DNA from: Tsukamurella pseudospumae
GTDB lineage: Bacteria; Actinomycetota; Actinomycetes; Mycobacteriales; Mycobacteriaceae
Reading direction: 5' to 3'
Assembly (NCBI RefSeq): GCF_001575205.1
Contig: NZ_LSRE01000002.1
Span: 275,280-339,279, forward strand
Length of the DNA stretch: 64,000 nucleotides
The notes below the pieces were generated by a model. The model had not been told where the DNA came from, did not search any database, and saw only the letters and a list, made by a program, of their open reading frames with translations. The first letter of the stretch is position 1, and each line of letters begins with the position of its first letter. A program made the position numbers and the translations under genes. Positions 24,210-32,630 of this stretch are shown in pieces.

Positions 24210-26303
24210 GTGATCGAAGCACTGGACCCGGAGCAGCAGGAGGCGGTTCTCGCACCGCGCGGACCGGTGTGCGTGCTGGCGGGCGCGGGCACGGGCAAGA
24301 CCCGCACCATCACCCACCGCATCGCGCACCAGGTGTCCACGGGGCACGTCGCCGCGGGCCAGGTACTGGCCGTCACGTTCACCTCGCGCGCGGCGGGGGA
24401 GATGCGGGCCCGGCTGCGCGGGCTCGGGATCGGCGGGGGCGACGGGCAGCCCGGCGTGCAGGCCGTCACCTTCCACGCCGCCGCGATGCGGCAACTGCGG
24501 TACTTCTGGCCGCGGGCGATCGGCGACACCCGCTGGGAGCTGCTCGACAACAAGTTCCCCGTGATCGGCCGCGCCGCCCGGGATTGCGACCTGCGCCCGG
24601 AGACCGACACGATCCGCGACCTGCTCAGCGAGATCGACTGGGCCAAGGCCTCGCTGGTCACCCCCGAGACCTACGCGAAAGCCGTCGAGGAGACGGGGCG
24701 CACCGCCCCGATGGCTCCGGGCACCGTCGCCGATGTGTACGCGGCGTACGAGCGGCGCAAGACCGATCAGGACGGCAACCGCCTGCTCGACTTCGACGAC
24801 CTGATCCTGGTCACAGCCGCGATCCTCGAGGACAACCACATGATCGCGGAGGAGTTCCGCGACCGGTACCGCAGCTTCGTCGTCGACGAGTACCAGGACG
24901 TCACGCCGCTGCAGCAGCAACTCCTCAACGCCTGGCTGGGCGACCGCGACGACCTCACGGTGGTCGGCGATGCGAACCAGACCATCTACTCCTTCACCGG
25001 CGCCACCCCGACCTACCTACTCGACTTCACGCGCCGCTTCGAGGACGCGACGATCGTGCGGCTGCAGCGCGACTACCGCTCCACGCCGCAGGTCGTGGCC
25101 CTGGCCAACAAGGTGATCGGCGCGGCCCAGGGCCGGGTCGCCGGGACGCGCCTCGAGCTCATCGGGCAGCGCCCGGAGGGCGCGGCCCCGATCTACGCCG
25201 AGGTGGACGACGAGCCGGCCGAGGCGAAGCTCGTCGCCAAGCGGATCCGCGAGCTGCTGGCCAAGGGCGTCCCCGCCAGCGAGATCGCCATCCTCTACCG
25301 GATCAACGCGCAGTCGGCCGTGCACGAAGCGGCGCTCACCGAGGCGGGCATCCCGTACCAGGTGCGCGGCGGCAGCGCCTTCTTCGAGCGTCCCGAGATC
25401 GGCCAGGCCGTGCGCGCGCTGATGGATCGCGCGGGCCAGTTCGGCGGCGTCGCGGGGGAGGAGCTGCTGTCGCTGGTGCGGGGCGCGCTCGAGCCGCTGG
25501 GCCTCACGGAAACGCAGCCCGACGGTGCCCGCGCCCTGGAACGGTGGCAGGCCCTCGACGCGCTGGTCGACCTCACGAAGAACCTGTCCACGGAGCGTCC
25601 GGGCCTCACCCTGGCCGAACTGATTGGTGAGCTGCGCGCCCGCGCCGAGGCCAAGCACCCGCCCACGATGCAGGGCGTCACGCTGTCGTCGCTGCACGCC
25701 GCGAAGGGTCTGGAGTGGGACGCGGTGTTCCTGGTCGGGCTCACCGAGGGCTCGGTGCCGATCTCGCAGGCCATCGCCAAGGGCGATCCGGAGCCGATCG
25801 AGGAGGAGCGGCGCCTGCTGTACGTGGGCGTCACCCGTGCGCGGGAGCACCTGCACCTGTCGTGGGCGCTGGCCCGCAACGAGGGCGGCCGCAAGACGCG
25901 CAAGCGCACCCGCTTCCTCGATGTCGTGGCCGGCCAGGCCGATGCGGGCAGGCCTCGTGCGGCCGAGAGCGGACCGTCGAAGGGCAAGCGCCGCAGCTCC
26001 GACATCTGCCGCGTGTGCGGCGGCATCCTCGACACCCGCGAGGAGAAGCTGCGATCGCGCTGCGAGGACTGCCCGTCCGACCTCAACGACGCCCTGGTCG
26101 AGGCACTGAAGATCTGGCGCACCGGCCAGGCGCGCGACCAGCAGATCCCGCCCTACACGATCTTCTCCAACGCCACGCTGTTCGCGATCGCGGAGCACGA
26201 GCCGCGCACGCGGGCCCAGTTGATGCGGATCAACGGCATCGGCTCGACGAAGATCGACAAGTACGGCGACGAGGTCCTCGCCATCGTCTCCGAGCACGCC
26301 TGA
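24210..26303 (+). CDS. uvrD2: UvrD2 superfamily I helicase with HRDC domain
   Basis: UvrD2 is an ATP-dependent 3'-5' DNA helicase that is essential in mycobacteria. The 697-residue protein has Walker A AGAGTGKTRT near residue 24, Walker B VVDEYQDV near 224, GDANQTIYSFTGA near 252 and SSLHAAKGLEWDAVF near 490. A tetracysteine module CRVC...CEDC around residues 600-621 and a C-terminal HRDC domain ending RINGIGSTKIDKYGDEVL identify it as UvrD2 rather than UvrD1. GTG 24210 gives the family N-terminus IEALDPEQQEAV; the upstream open frame is not coding. Confidence 0.93.
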   Translation: MIEALDPEQQEAVLAPRGPVCVLAGAGTGKTRTITHRIAHQVSTGHVAAGQVLAVTFTSRAAGEMRARLRGLGIGGGDGQPGVQAVTFHAAAMRQLRYFWPRAIGDTRWELLDNKFPVIGRAARDCDLRPETDTIRDLLSEIDWAKASLVTPETYAKAVEETGRTAPMAPGTVADVYAAYERRKTDQDGNRLLDFDDLILVTAAILEDNHMIAEEFRDRYRSFVVDEYQDVTPLQQQLLNAWLGDRDDLTVVGDANQTIYSFTGATPTYLLDFTRRFEDATIVRLQRDYRSTPQVVALANKVIGAAQGRVAGTRLELIGQRPEGAAPIYAEVDDEPAEAKLVAKRIRELLAKGVPASEIAILYRINAQSAVHEAALTEAGIPYQVRGGSAFFERPEIGQAVRALMDRAGQFGGVAGEELLSLVRGALEPLGLTETQPDGARALERWQALDALVDLTKNLSTERPGLTLAELIGELRARAEAKHPPTMQGVTLSSLHAAKGLEWDAVFLVGLTEGSVPISQAIAKGDPEPIEEERRLLYVGVTRAREHLHLSWALARNEGGRKTRKRTRFLDVVAGQADAGRPRAAESGPSKGKRRSSDICRVCGGILDTREEKLRSRCEDCPSDLNDALVEALKIWRTGQARDQQIPPYTIFSNATLFAIAEHEPRTRAQLMRINGIGSTKIDKYGDEVLAIVSEHA

Positions 26304-26317
26304 GGCCGCCGAAACGC

Positions 26318-27160
26318 TCAGATGTCCAGATCGTCGACCTCGGCGAAGGACTCGCCGCGCTCCATGAGCACGCTGAAGTGCGCGAGCCGCCGCTGGTCCA
26401 CGGCCGTCGAATCGGAGTCCGCTTGCCAGTAGCCGTACGGCCGGACGTCACCGCGCGGGAGGCCACGCTCGTGCCGGAACAGGTCGCGGATCGCGCGCAT
26501 CTCCGCGCGTTCGCCGGCGGCCCACAGCGTCGTGCCCGAGGGTGCCTCCCGGGCCGCGTCCAACAGCGGACCGTCGACCCGATTGACCACGACGCCCTCG
26601 GGCGCCTCGAGCTCAGCGATCACGGCCGGGTCGTCGGTCCGCACGTACGCGACGCCGCGGGCACCGTCGGGCCAGTGCCGGAACAGGGAGTACAGCGCCG
26701 CGACGGCGGACTCGTCGGCGAGCAGGAGGGCAGGGCGTCCCGAGTCGTGATCGGGTACGAAATGCGGTCGCGGTCCGACGATCGGTACGACATCGCCCGG
26801 CCGGACCGCCTCGATCCAGCGCATCATGGGGGAGTCGTGGCCGTGCCGCAGGACGTCGATCTCGATGGTCTCGGTGCCGGGGTCGAAGCTGCGCACCGTG
26901 TAGATCCGGGAGGCGGGGGCGGCACCGTCGACCCCGGGGACGGTGAGCCGGACGGCGAGGTTCGGTAGGGCCCAGTCCGCGTGGACGACGGTGCCGGACA
27001 ACCGGCCCCGGATCCGGACGAAGGGGCCCGCGGCGTCGCCGACGGACAGGATCCGCAGCGTGAGGGCCTGGATCTCACGGGTCGCGTGGCCCTCGCTCTC
27101 GAGAACGGCGCGCGCCCGTTCCTCGGTCATCTCCTCGCCGCCGGTGGGACGGATCGTCAT
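26318..27160 (-). CDS. Siderophore-interacting FAD/NAD(P)H ferric reductase (ViuB-like)
   Basis: This 280-residue protein belongs to the siderophore-interacting protein family (ViuB/YqjH type), which reduces ferric siderophores in the cytoplasm. It has the FAD-binding motif ASRIYTVRSFD, followed by WIEAVRPGDVVPIVGPRP, and the C-terminal reductase part with LWAAGERAEMRAIRDLFRHE and RPYGYWQ, all characteristic. An IdeR-type iron box sits about 25 bases upstream of the start, so it should be repressed by iron-loaded IdeR. ATG 27160 is chosen; ATG 27130 is also possible. Confidence 0.88.
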   Translation of the reverse strand: MTIRPTGGEEMTEERARAVLESEGHATREIQALTLRILSVGDAAGPFVRIRGRLSGTVVHADWALPNLAVRLTVPGVDGAAPASRIYTVRSFDPGTETIEIDVLRHGHDSPMMRWIEAVRPGDVVPIVGPRPHFVPDHDSGRPALLLADESAVAALYSLFRHWPDGARGVAYVRTDDPAVIAELEAPEGVVVNRVDGPLLDAAREAPSGTTLWAAGERAEMRAIRDLFRHERGLPRGDVRPYGYWQADSDSTAVDQRRLAHFSVLMERGESFAEVDDLDI

Positions 27161-27182
27161 GCCGCTCCTCTCCTCAGTGAAC

Positions 27183-27201
27183 TGAGGCTAGCCTAACTCA
27201 T
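27183..27201 (-). promoter_or_regulatory. IdeR/DtxR iron box
   Basis: The site reads TGAGGCTAGCCTAACTCAT, close to the IdeR consensus TTAGGTTAGGCTAACCTAA with the GGCTAGCCTAA core intact. It stands directly before the siderophore-reductase gene, which is the usual position for iron repression of such genes. Confidence 0.8.
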
Positions 27202-27250
27202 GACGACGGGCCGTGTACACGTGTCCGGTTCGACGGCAAAAGGCCAGGTC

Positions 27251-27288
27251 AAAAATAACTTGTGCGAATAGTTTCGTCCGCATACTGT
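27251..27288 (+). promoter_or_regulatory. whiB7 promoter with AT-rich WhiB7 element
   Basis: A -35 TTGTGC at 27260 and a -10 TACTGT at 27283 are separated by 17 bases. AAAAATA lies immediately upstream of the -35, the AT-rich signature to which the WhiB7 AT-hook binds when it activates its own promoter with SigA. The position is about 490 bases before whiB7, leaving room for the regulated leader. Confidence 0.7.
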
Positions 27289-27374
27289 GGATCTCGACCG
27301 CACGGGATGACGCGCGAGGTACGTCCTCGCCCGCCGGAACGTGATTGACCAGCACGCGAAAGGAGGCATACGAA

Positions 27375-27578
27375 ATGAACAACGCAGTTATCAACTCAGC
27401 CAAGCAGTTCACCGCAGCAGAGGGTGGAGTGTTCGCAGCAGTAGCGGTTCGTGACGGTGTCTCCCCCGGCCTGCACGGCATGTCGCCCAGTTCCTGGCGT
27501 CTACGCCCGCAGATGCCGATTCGCGACGTCGATCACGAACCGCTGACGCGCCCCGTGTGTTCCGTGCAACGAGGTTAG
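27375..27578 (+). CDS. whiB7 leader upstream ORF
   Basis: This 67-codon open frame (MNNAVINSAKQFTAAEGG...) has a near-perfect ribosome site AAAGGAGG eight bases before the ATG. It lies wholly in the whiB7 5' leader, between the promoter and a hairpin. WhiB7 leaders in actinobacteria carry such uORFs, whose impaired translation by ribosome-targeting drugs switches the leader from termination to readthrough. The peptide has many Pro and Arg codons in its second half (WRLRPQMPIRD), suitable for stall sensing. Its function as a sensor is inferred from known whiB7 control. Confidence 0.65.
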   Translation: MNNAVINSAKQFTAAEGGVFAAVAVRDGVSPGLHGMSPSSWRLRPQMPIRDVDHEPLTRPVCSVQRG

Positions 27579-27637
27579 GTCTCACGACCCACCTCTTCAC
27601 ACTCACCACGGGACCCGCAGCCGCGCGGAACCCGTGG
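27573..27637 (+). terminator. Candidate whiB7 attenuator hairpins
   Basis: A GAGGT/ACCTC pairing starting at the uORF stop and a CCACGGG (27606-27612)/CCCGTGG (27631-27637) stem follow the uORF. These alternative stems are placed as expected for an attenuator that stops transcription when the uORF is translated normally. I cannot fold them here, so the exact structure is tentative. Confidence 0.45.
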
Positions 27638-27781
27638 ATTCACGGTCTCTCATCCACCCCGCACCATCGGGGATCGAGGACCGCCACACGGTTCGCGCAC
27701 CCACCCGGAAGAAACATCCCGTGCGCCTACCCGGCGCCGCTACCGAGGCCACCTGAACCGCAGGTGGAAAGGTGATCAGAA

Positions 27782-28087
27782 GTGCCGACCATCCTGGACG
27801 AACGCCCCGTGGAGGGGAACGTCCGCAGCATCGATTCCGTCAGTATCAGCATCGAGAGCCGCGTGCCCTGTCGCGCCGGCGATCCCGACCTGTGGTTCGC
27901 AGAGGCCCCGTCGGACCTCGAACGGGCCAAGACCCTGTGCGAGACCTGCCCCCTGCAGCGCGCCTGCCTGGCCGCCGCGCTCGACCGCGCCGAGCCCTGG
28001 GGCGTGTGGGGCGGGCAGATCTTCGACCAGGGCGTCGTGATCGCCCGCAAGCGCCCGCGCGGCCGGCCGCGGAAGAATGCGGCCTGA
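27782..28087 (+). CDS. whiB7: WhiB7 redox-sensing transcriptional regulator
   Basis: WhiB7 is an Fe-S regulator that induces intrinsic antibiotic-resistance genes. The 101-residue protein has the four cluster cysteines (one in VPCRAGDPDLWF, then CETCPLQRAC), the GVWGG turn that contacts SigA, and a C-terminal AT-hook RGRPR, which only WhiB7 among WhiB proteins has. It starts with GTG, and AAAGGTGAT stands upstream. It lies between uvrD2 and the ABC1 kinase as in other Mycobacteriales (Rv3197A). Expression is probably set by the leader uORF and autoactivation. Confidence 0.94.
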   Translation: MPTILDERPVEGNVRSIDSVSISIESRVPCRAGDPDLWFAEAPSDLERAKTLCETCPLQRACLAAALDRAEPWGVWGGQIFDQGVVIARKRPRGRPRKNAA

Positions 28088-28091
28088 GCGC

Positions 28092-28125
28092 AGTGAGCCC
28101 CGATCCGAGAGGATCGGGGCTCACT
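28092..28125 (+). terminator. whiB7 terminator
   Basis: A 15-bp perfect stem (AGTGAGCCCCGATCC with its complement) closes a GAGA tetraloop and is followed by CGTTT, five bases after the whiB7 stop. Confidence 0.9.
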
Positions 28126-28310
28126 CGTTTCCGGGGCGGTCTCCGGGGGCGATGTTCCCGTGCACTCCCACGGCGCCGCCGCGTTGTCCCCGGTGACATT
28201 GCTGCGGCAGCGCTCGTGACGCACGCTGGATGAGTCGGAGAAGTGGTCGGAGTCACAGGGGTTCACGCAATCCCGGCCGACCGCGACAGGCCTCCGGGAG
28301 AGGAAGACTC

Positions 28311-29519
28311 ATGAGCGATCGATTGACTGCGGACCTCGCGGAGGGCATCGCCCGCGCCCGGGACACCGACTACCTGAACATGAACGCCCTCCTCACGGAA
28401 GAGGAGCGGGCGCTGCTCGCCAAGGTACGGGTGTTCGGCGACCGCGAGCTGCTGCCCATCGTGAACGACTACTGGGAGCGCGGCGAGTTCCCGCACGAGA
28501 TCCTCCCGAAGCTCGCGGCCTTGAACATCGTCGGCGACACGATGTCCGGCTACGGCACCACGCCGATGTCGGCGGTCGGTCAGGGCCTCGTCTCGTACGA
28601 ACTGGGCCGCCTCGACGGCAGCATCGGCACGTTCATGGGCGTGCACGTGGGCCTGGCGATGCAGTCGATCTACCAGCTGGGCTCGGAGGAGCAGAGGCAA
28701 CGGTGGCTGCCGCCCATGGCCGCGCTCGAGAAGGTCGGTGCGTTCGCCCTCACCGAACCCGACCACGGCTCCGATTCGGTGGCGCTCGAGTCCACCGCCA
28801 CCCGCGACGGTGACACGTGGATCCTCAACGGCCGCAAGCGCTGGCCGGGTAATGCGACGTGGTGCGACGTGATCGTCGTCTACGCGCGCGACACCGCGGA
28901 CGGCACGGTGAAGGGGTTCGTCGTCGAGAAGGACGATCCGGGCTACAGCGCCACCAAGATCGACGGCAAGGTGTCGCTGCGGATGGTGCAGAACGCCGAC
29001 ATCGTGCTCGATGAGGTTCGTGTCCCCGATGATCGGAGGCTGGTGCACTGCAACGGTTTCCCTGATGTGGCGAAGGTGCTCATGGGTACCCGCAACATGG
29101 TCGCATGGTCGTCGGCGGGGCACGCGGTCGCGGCGTACGAGATCGCGCTGACGTACGCGCAGCGGCGCATCCAGTTCGGGCAGCCGATCGCGCAGCGCCA
29201 GCTCATCCAGTCGCAGCTCGTGCAGATGCTCGCCGATGTCACAGCCATGCAGCTCTACTGCATCCGTCTCGGCCGGCTCCTGGACGAGGGCGAGGTCACC
29301 GACACCATGGCGGCGCTCGCGAAATACTACTGCAGCGTGAAGGCGCGCGACGTGTGCCGCCAGGCCCGCGACATCCTGGGCGGCAACGGCATCACGCTCG
29401 AGTTCCACGTCATGCGCCACCTGTGCGACATGGAGGCACTCGTCACCTACGAGGGCACCGCCGAGATCCAGTCGTTGATCGTGGGCCGCGAGGTCACCGG
29501 CAGCGGTGCGTTCGTCTGA
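28311..29519 (+). CDS. Acyl-CoA dehydrogenase (glutaryl-CoA dehydrogenase-like)
   Basis: This 402-residue flavoprotein is an acyl-CoA dehydrogenase, closest by eye to the glutaryl-CoA dehydrogenase branch. It shows the FAD/substrate block AFALTEPDHGSD, the WILNGRKRWPGNA strand, the QFGQPIAQRQLIQ segment with the arginine helix, GGNGITLEFHVMRH, and the catalytic Glu in YEGTAEIQSLIVGR. It would oxidise an acyl-CoA at C2-C3 and pass electrons to ETF; the substrate is unproven. GGGAGAGGAAG precedes ATG 28311. Confidence 0.88.
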   Translation: MSDRLTADLAEGIARARDTDYLNMNALLTEEERALLAKVRVFGDRELLPIVNDYWERGEFPHEILPKLAALNIVGDTMSGYGTTPMSAVGQGLVSYELGRLDGSIGTFMGVHVGLAMQSIYQLGSEEQRQRWLPPMAALEKVGAFALTEPDHGSDSVALESTATRDGDTWILNGRKRWPGNATWCDVIVVYARDTADGTVKGFVVEKDDPGYSATKIDGKVSLRMVQNADIVLDEVRVPDDRRLVHCNGFPDVAKVLMGTRNMVAWSSAGHAVAAYEIALTYAQRRIQFGQPIAQRQLIQSQLVQMLADVTAMQLYCIRLGRLLDEGEVTDTMAALAKYYCSVKARDVCRQARDILGGNGITLEFHVMRHLCDMEALVTYEGTAEIQSLIVGREVTGSGAFV

Positions 29520-29528
29520 GCTGCGGTC

Positions 29529-29882
29529 TCACTCCGGTGGTGTCTGCGACAGGCACACCAGGTGCCCGTCGGGGTCGCGCACCACGGCCATCCGCTCGCC
29601 CCACGGCCGCTCCTCGGGCGGGTCCACGACCGCCCCGCCGCGCGCGGTCCAGGCGTCGACGGTGCCGGCCAGGTCCGGCACGAGGAAGCCGAGGGCGACC
29701 GCGGTGTCGCTGGGCCGGGTGGCGCGTTCGTGGAGCATGAGCTCGACGCCGTCGCCGGTGGTGAGCCACGCGAGCTCGCCGGCGGCGCAGGCGAGGCGCA
29801 GCCCGAGGAGGCCCTCGTAGAAGGCGAGCGCAGGGCCGAGGGCGGCGACGGAGACGACGAGGCGGGAGATCGACGCGGTCAT
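29529..29882 (-). CDS. VOC-superfamily (glyoxalase/bleomycin-resistance-like) protein
   Basis: This 117-residue protein has the paired beta-alpha-beta-beta-beta modules of the vicinal-oxygen-chelate fold. Module one runs ISRLVVSVAALGPALAFYEGLLGLRL, and module two ends with the typical RDPDGHLVCL. Glu in VELMLHE and His in DGHLV are candidate metal ligands. It is divergent from a MarR regulator, and a perfect palindrome between them suggests that the regulator controls it, which would fit detoxification of an electrophile or drug. Confidence 0.82.
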   Translation of the reverse strand: MTASISRLVVSVAALGPALAFYEGLLGLRLACAAGELAWLTTGDGVELMLHERATRPSDTAVALGFLVPDLAGTVDAWTARGGAVVDPPEERPWGERMAVVRDPDGHLVCLSQTPPE

Positions 29883-29900
29883 GGTCGCGACGCTACGATC

Positions 29901-29920
29901 ATTGACAGGTACCTGTCAAT
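29901..29920. promoter_or_regulatory. 20-bp perfect palindrome, probable MarR operator
   Basis: The sequence attgacaggtacctgtcaat is a perfect inverted repeat in the 49-base gap between the divergent VOC and MarR genes. TTGACA inside it could double as a -35 for the MarR gene. A MarR dimer bound here would repress both directions. Confidence 0.8.
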
Positions 29921-29931
29921 AAGGGGAGTGG

Positions 29932-30348
29932 ATGGACCGCGCAGAGCTGCTCACGGAACTGGTCGACGAGGTCTTCCGGCTCAACGCCGCCCTGCTCGCG
30001 GAGGGCGACGGACTCGCCGCCACGATCGGCACCACGGCCGCCGGGTGGCGCGTGCTGGGCCTGCTGGCCGACGGTGCCGCCACCGTCGCCGATATCGCCC
30101 GCCGGCGCGGCCTGCGGCGGCAGAGCGTGCGGGAGAGCGTCGAGCGGCTCGAGCGCGACGGCCTCGTCGTCCGCGGGCCGAATCCCGCGGACCGTCGGGC
30201 ACCTCTGGTGGAACTCACCGACCGGGGCCGAGTGGCACTGCGCGACATCGAGCCGGCCCGAGCGGCGTGGGCCGACCGGCGGGCCGAGGGGCTCGACGGT
30301 GCCGAGCTCGCCGCGGCCGTCCGGGTGCTCAGGCGTCTCCGGGAGTGA
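29932..30348 (+). CDS. MarR-family transcriptional regulator
   Basis: This 138-residue winged-helix protein has the MarR core: GWRVLGLLADGAATVADIARR, then the recognition helix GLRRQSVRESVERLERDGLV, then the wing RGPNPADRRAPLVELTDRG. It starts 11 bases after the 20-bp palindrome and probably autoregulates while controlling the divergent VOC gene. Its stop directly abuts the stop of the convergent ABC1 gene. Confidence 0.88.
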   Translation: MDRAELLTELVDEVFRLNAALLAEGDGLAATIGTTAAGWRVLGLLADGAATVADIARRRGLRRQSVRESVERLERDGLVVRGPNPADRRAPLVELTDRGRVALRDIEPARAAWADRRAEGLDGAELAAAVRVLRRLRE

Positions 30349-31665
30349 TCACTCGTCGCCGTCGAGCAGCGGGATCCAGTGCTCGACGATCGACCGGTAC
30401 GGCGCCTCCGCCTCCATCTGCGAGCAGATGCCGACCATCCCGAGCAGCACCCGGAAGAGCATCACGTACTCGGCGGGGAGCGAGAGCTTGCGGCCGGTCT
30501 GGAACTGCTCGCCGCGCACGTCGGTGGCGGTGTAGGCGGCCTTCATCAGCCACTTGCGGGTGAAGTGGAAGCTCTCCGACCGCAGCGGGTCGACGTACGG
30601 CGCGAGGTAACTGCGGATGTCCTCCGGCGTGATCTCCAGGCGCGGAGGGATGAAGCCCTGGCTGCGCAGCAGCGGGAACAGGGCGTCGTAGTCCTCGTCG
30701 CGGGCGAGCCGCAGGATCTTCCCGACGGCGGGCGGGATGCCGCCCGGGTACTCGGCCACGGCGCCGAAATCGAGCGCGATGAGCCTCCCGTCGGGGGCGA
30801 TCATGAAGTTGCCCGGGTGCGGGTCGCCGTGCAGCAGGCCCGTGCGCGCCGGCGCGGACACCTCGAACTCGGTGAGCTTGGACGCGGCGTCGTTCCGCTC
30901 CTCCTGCGTACCACCGCTGATGACCTCGCGCAGCGGGCGACCGCTCACCCACTCGCTGATGATCACGGTGGGAGCGCTCGCGAACACCTTGGGCACCTTG
31001 ACGTTCGGGTCACCGTCGAAGGCCTTCGCGAACTTGCGCTGGTTGGTGGCCTCGTACCGGTAGTCCAGTTCCGCCTCGGTGCGGTCGGTGAGCTCCTGCA
31101 CCAGTGACTTCACGTCGGCGCCGGGCGTGAGCGGCTTGAGCACGGAGCTGAGCCGCCCGAGGGCCTTGAGGTCGGCGCGCAGCGCCTCGTCGGCGCCCGG
31201 GTACTGCACCTTGACGGCCACCTCGCGACCGTCCGCCCACACGCCCCGGTGCACCTGGCCGATCGACGCGGAGGCGGCGGCATCGTCGTCGAAGGAGCTG
31301 AACCGGTCGCGCCAGCCCGTGCCGAGCTGCTGATCGAGGACCTTGTGCACGGTGGCCGCGGGCATCGGCGGCGCCTCGTTCTGCAGCTTCGCGAGCGCGT
31401 CCCGGTACGGCGCGGCGTACTCGGGCGGGACGGCAGCCTCCATCACGCTCATCGCCTGGCCGAGCTTCATGGCGCCGCCCTTGAGCTGGCCCAGCACCTC
31501 GAACAACTGCTCCGCGGCCTTGGCCTGCAGTTCGGCGTTGACCTCGTCCTTGTCCGCGCCGGCGAGCCGCTTGCCCCAGCCCACCGCCGTGCGGCCGGCC
31601 ATTCCCAGCGGCAGGCCCGCCAACTTCGCGGTGCGCTTCGCGCCACCGCGGGTGATCTCGGACAT
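30349..31665 (-). CDS. ABC1/UbiB-family atypical kinase (Rv3197-like)
   Basis: This 438-residue protein belongs to the ABC1/UbiB/ADCK family of atypical protein-kinase-like ATPases. Diagnostic motifs are the KxGQ motif GGAMKLGQAMS, the Ala-rich loop ASIGQVHRG, the lysine strand VAVKVQYPG, the ELDYRYEATNQ helix, LHGDPHPGNFMI and ALDFGAV. Family members support ubiquinone synthesis or lipid homeostasis, and the mycobacterial homologue has been linked to macrolide resistance and the WhiB7 response. AGGGGG precedes ATG 31665. It follows the ThiF-like gene on the same strand with 14 bases between. Confidence 0.88.
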   Translation of the reverse strand: MSEITRGGAKRTAKLAGLPLGMAGRTAVGWGKRLAGADKDEVNAELQAKAAEQLFEVLGQLKGGAMKLGQAMSVMEAAVPPEYAAPYRDALAKLQNEAPPMPAATVHKVLDQQLGTGWRDRFSSFDDDAAASASIGQVHRGVWADGREVAVKVQYPGADEALRADLKALGRLSSVLKPLTPGADVKSLVQELTDRTEAELDYRYEATNQRKFAKAFDGDPNVKVPKVFASAPTVIISEWVSGRPLREVISGGTQEERNDAASKLTEFEVSAPARTGLLHGDPHPGNFMIAPDGRLIALDFGAVAEYPGGIPPAVGKILRLARDEDYDALFPLLRSQGFIPPRLEITPEDIRSYLAPYVDPLRSESFHFTRKWLMKAAYTATDVRGEQFQTGRKLSLPAEYVMLFRVLLGMVGICSQMEAEAPYRSIVEHWIPLLDGDE

Positions 31666-31679
31666 CGGGCCCCCTGGAG

Positions 31680-32528
31680 TCAACCGGCAGCCTCGGCGGC
31701 GGAGGGAGCGGAGACCCCGCATCCGCACCCGGGGTGCATGAACCATCGTCGGACGGCGATAGCGCTGCCCTCGATCTCCAAAGTACAGCCGAGGATGTCC
31801 GGCGGTGGAGCGCAGTCCCACCGCCCGGCGGCCACCGCGTCGACCTGCTGGGCCGCGACGGCGGCCGTCATCCGCAGTACCTGCGCCGACGCGCGCCCCG
31901 ACCTGCCGAAGAGCTGACACGCCAACGTGGGCCAGCCGGGGTCGGCGTCGGAGCGGCTGCGGTCCAGGCAGCGCAGGCAGGGCCCCGCGCCGGGGAGGAT
32001 CAGCGGGCCGATCACCCCGGCACCGTCGCGCAGCACGACCGGAAGATGAGGCACCCGCGCCCGCATGAGCCGCGCCACCAGTGCCGGGTCGGGGGAGAGG
32101 TGGTCCGTGAGGAGCACCAGATCGACCTCGCGGCCCGTCGGTGACCAACCGCGCGCCGTGCCCGCGCTCACCCGGACCGCGTCCAGCGCGGCGAGCTCGC
32201 CGAGAACCGCGTCGGCGACCGGCCCGCGCCCGTGCAGGTGGACGCGGAGCGGCGAGCGCGGCGGTTCGGCCTCCAGCAGGTCGTGGTCGCGCAGCGCGTC
32301 GAGCAACTCGGCGACGTCGGCGGGGGTCATGCCGAGATCCGCGGCGCGGCGCTCCAGCTCGCGCGCGCTGCGGAAGGTCTGCAGCCAGCGCAGCAGGTCG
32401 GCGGTCGCGTCGGGCGCGAGCCACGGCGGCGGCTGCAGGACGGGCGCGCCGGTCGCGGAGGCGCCCAGCTGGACGAGCGTGGGCGGACGCACCACGACGG
32501 TCAGAAACGGGCTCAGACGGTGCCGCAT
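31680..32528 (-). CDS. ThiF/cyclodehydratase-domain-like protein (Rv3196-like)
   Basis: This 282-residue protein resembles the proteins annotated as bacteriocin-biosynthesis cyclodehydratase or TOMM leader-binding domain proteins, which are degenerate relatives of ThiF/E1 enzymes. It has an N-terminal winged-helix-like region (ARELERRAADLGMTPADVAE), a Rossmann-like middle (VDLVLLTDHLSPDP) and two cysteine pairs, GPCLRCLDR and HPGCGC, that could bind one zinc. No ATP-binding signature or precursor peptide is visible, so an RiPP role is not supported here. It is conserved in this order next to the ABC1 gene. Confidence 0.7.
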   Translation of the reverse strand: MRHRLSPFLTVVVRPPTLVQLGASATGAPVLQPPPWLAPDATADLLRWLQTFRSARELERRAADLGMTPADVAELLDALRDHDLLEAEPPRSPLRVHLHGRGPVADAVLGELAALDAVRVSAGTARGWSPTGREVDLVLLTDHLSPDPALVARLMRARVPHLPVVLRDGAGVIGPLILPGAGPCLRCLDRSRSDADPGWPTLACQLFGRSGRASAQVLRMTAAVAAQQVDAVAAGRWDCAPPPDILGCTLEIEGSAIAVRRWFMHPGCGCGVSAPSAAEAAG

Positions 32529-32630
32529 GCGCCCAGTCGATCACGCCGCGACGCGCGCGGACCGCCTCAGGAGCCGGTTATCCACAGGGCGAGACCAGCG
32601 CTGAACTGCGGCGACGTACCGCCGGCAGGA

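Noticed and set aside
31680..32528. RiPP (azole) biosynthesis cluster around the cyclodehydratase-like gene
   Set aside because: No precursor peptide, YcaO protein or dehydrogenase partner is near; the gene is a conserved core gene in this order.
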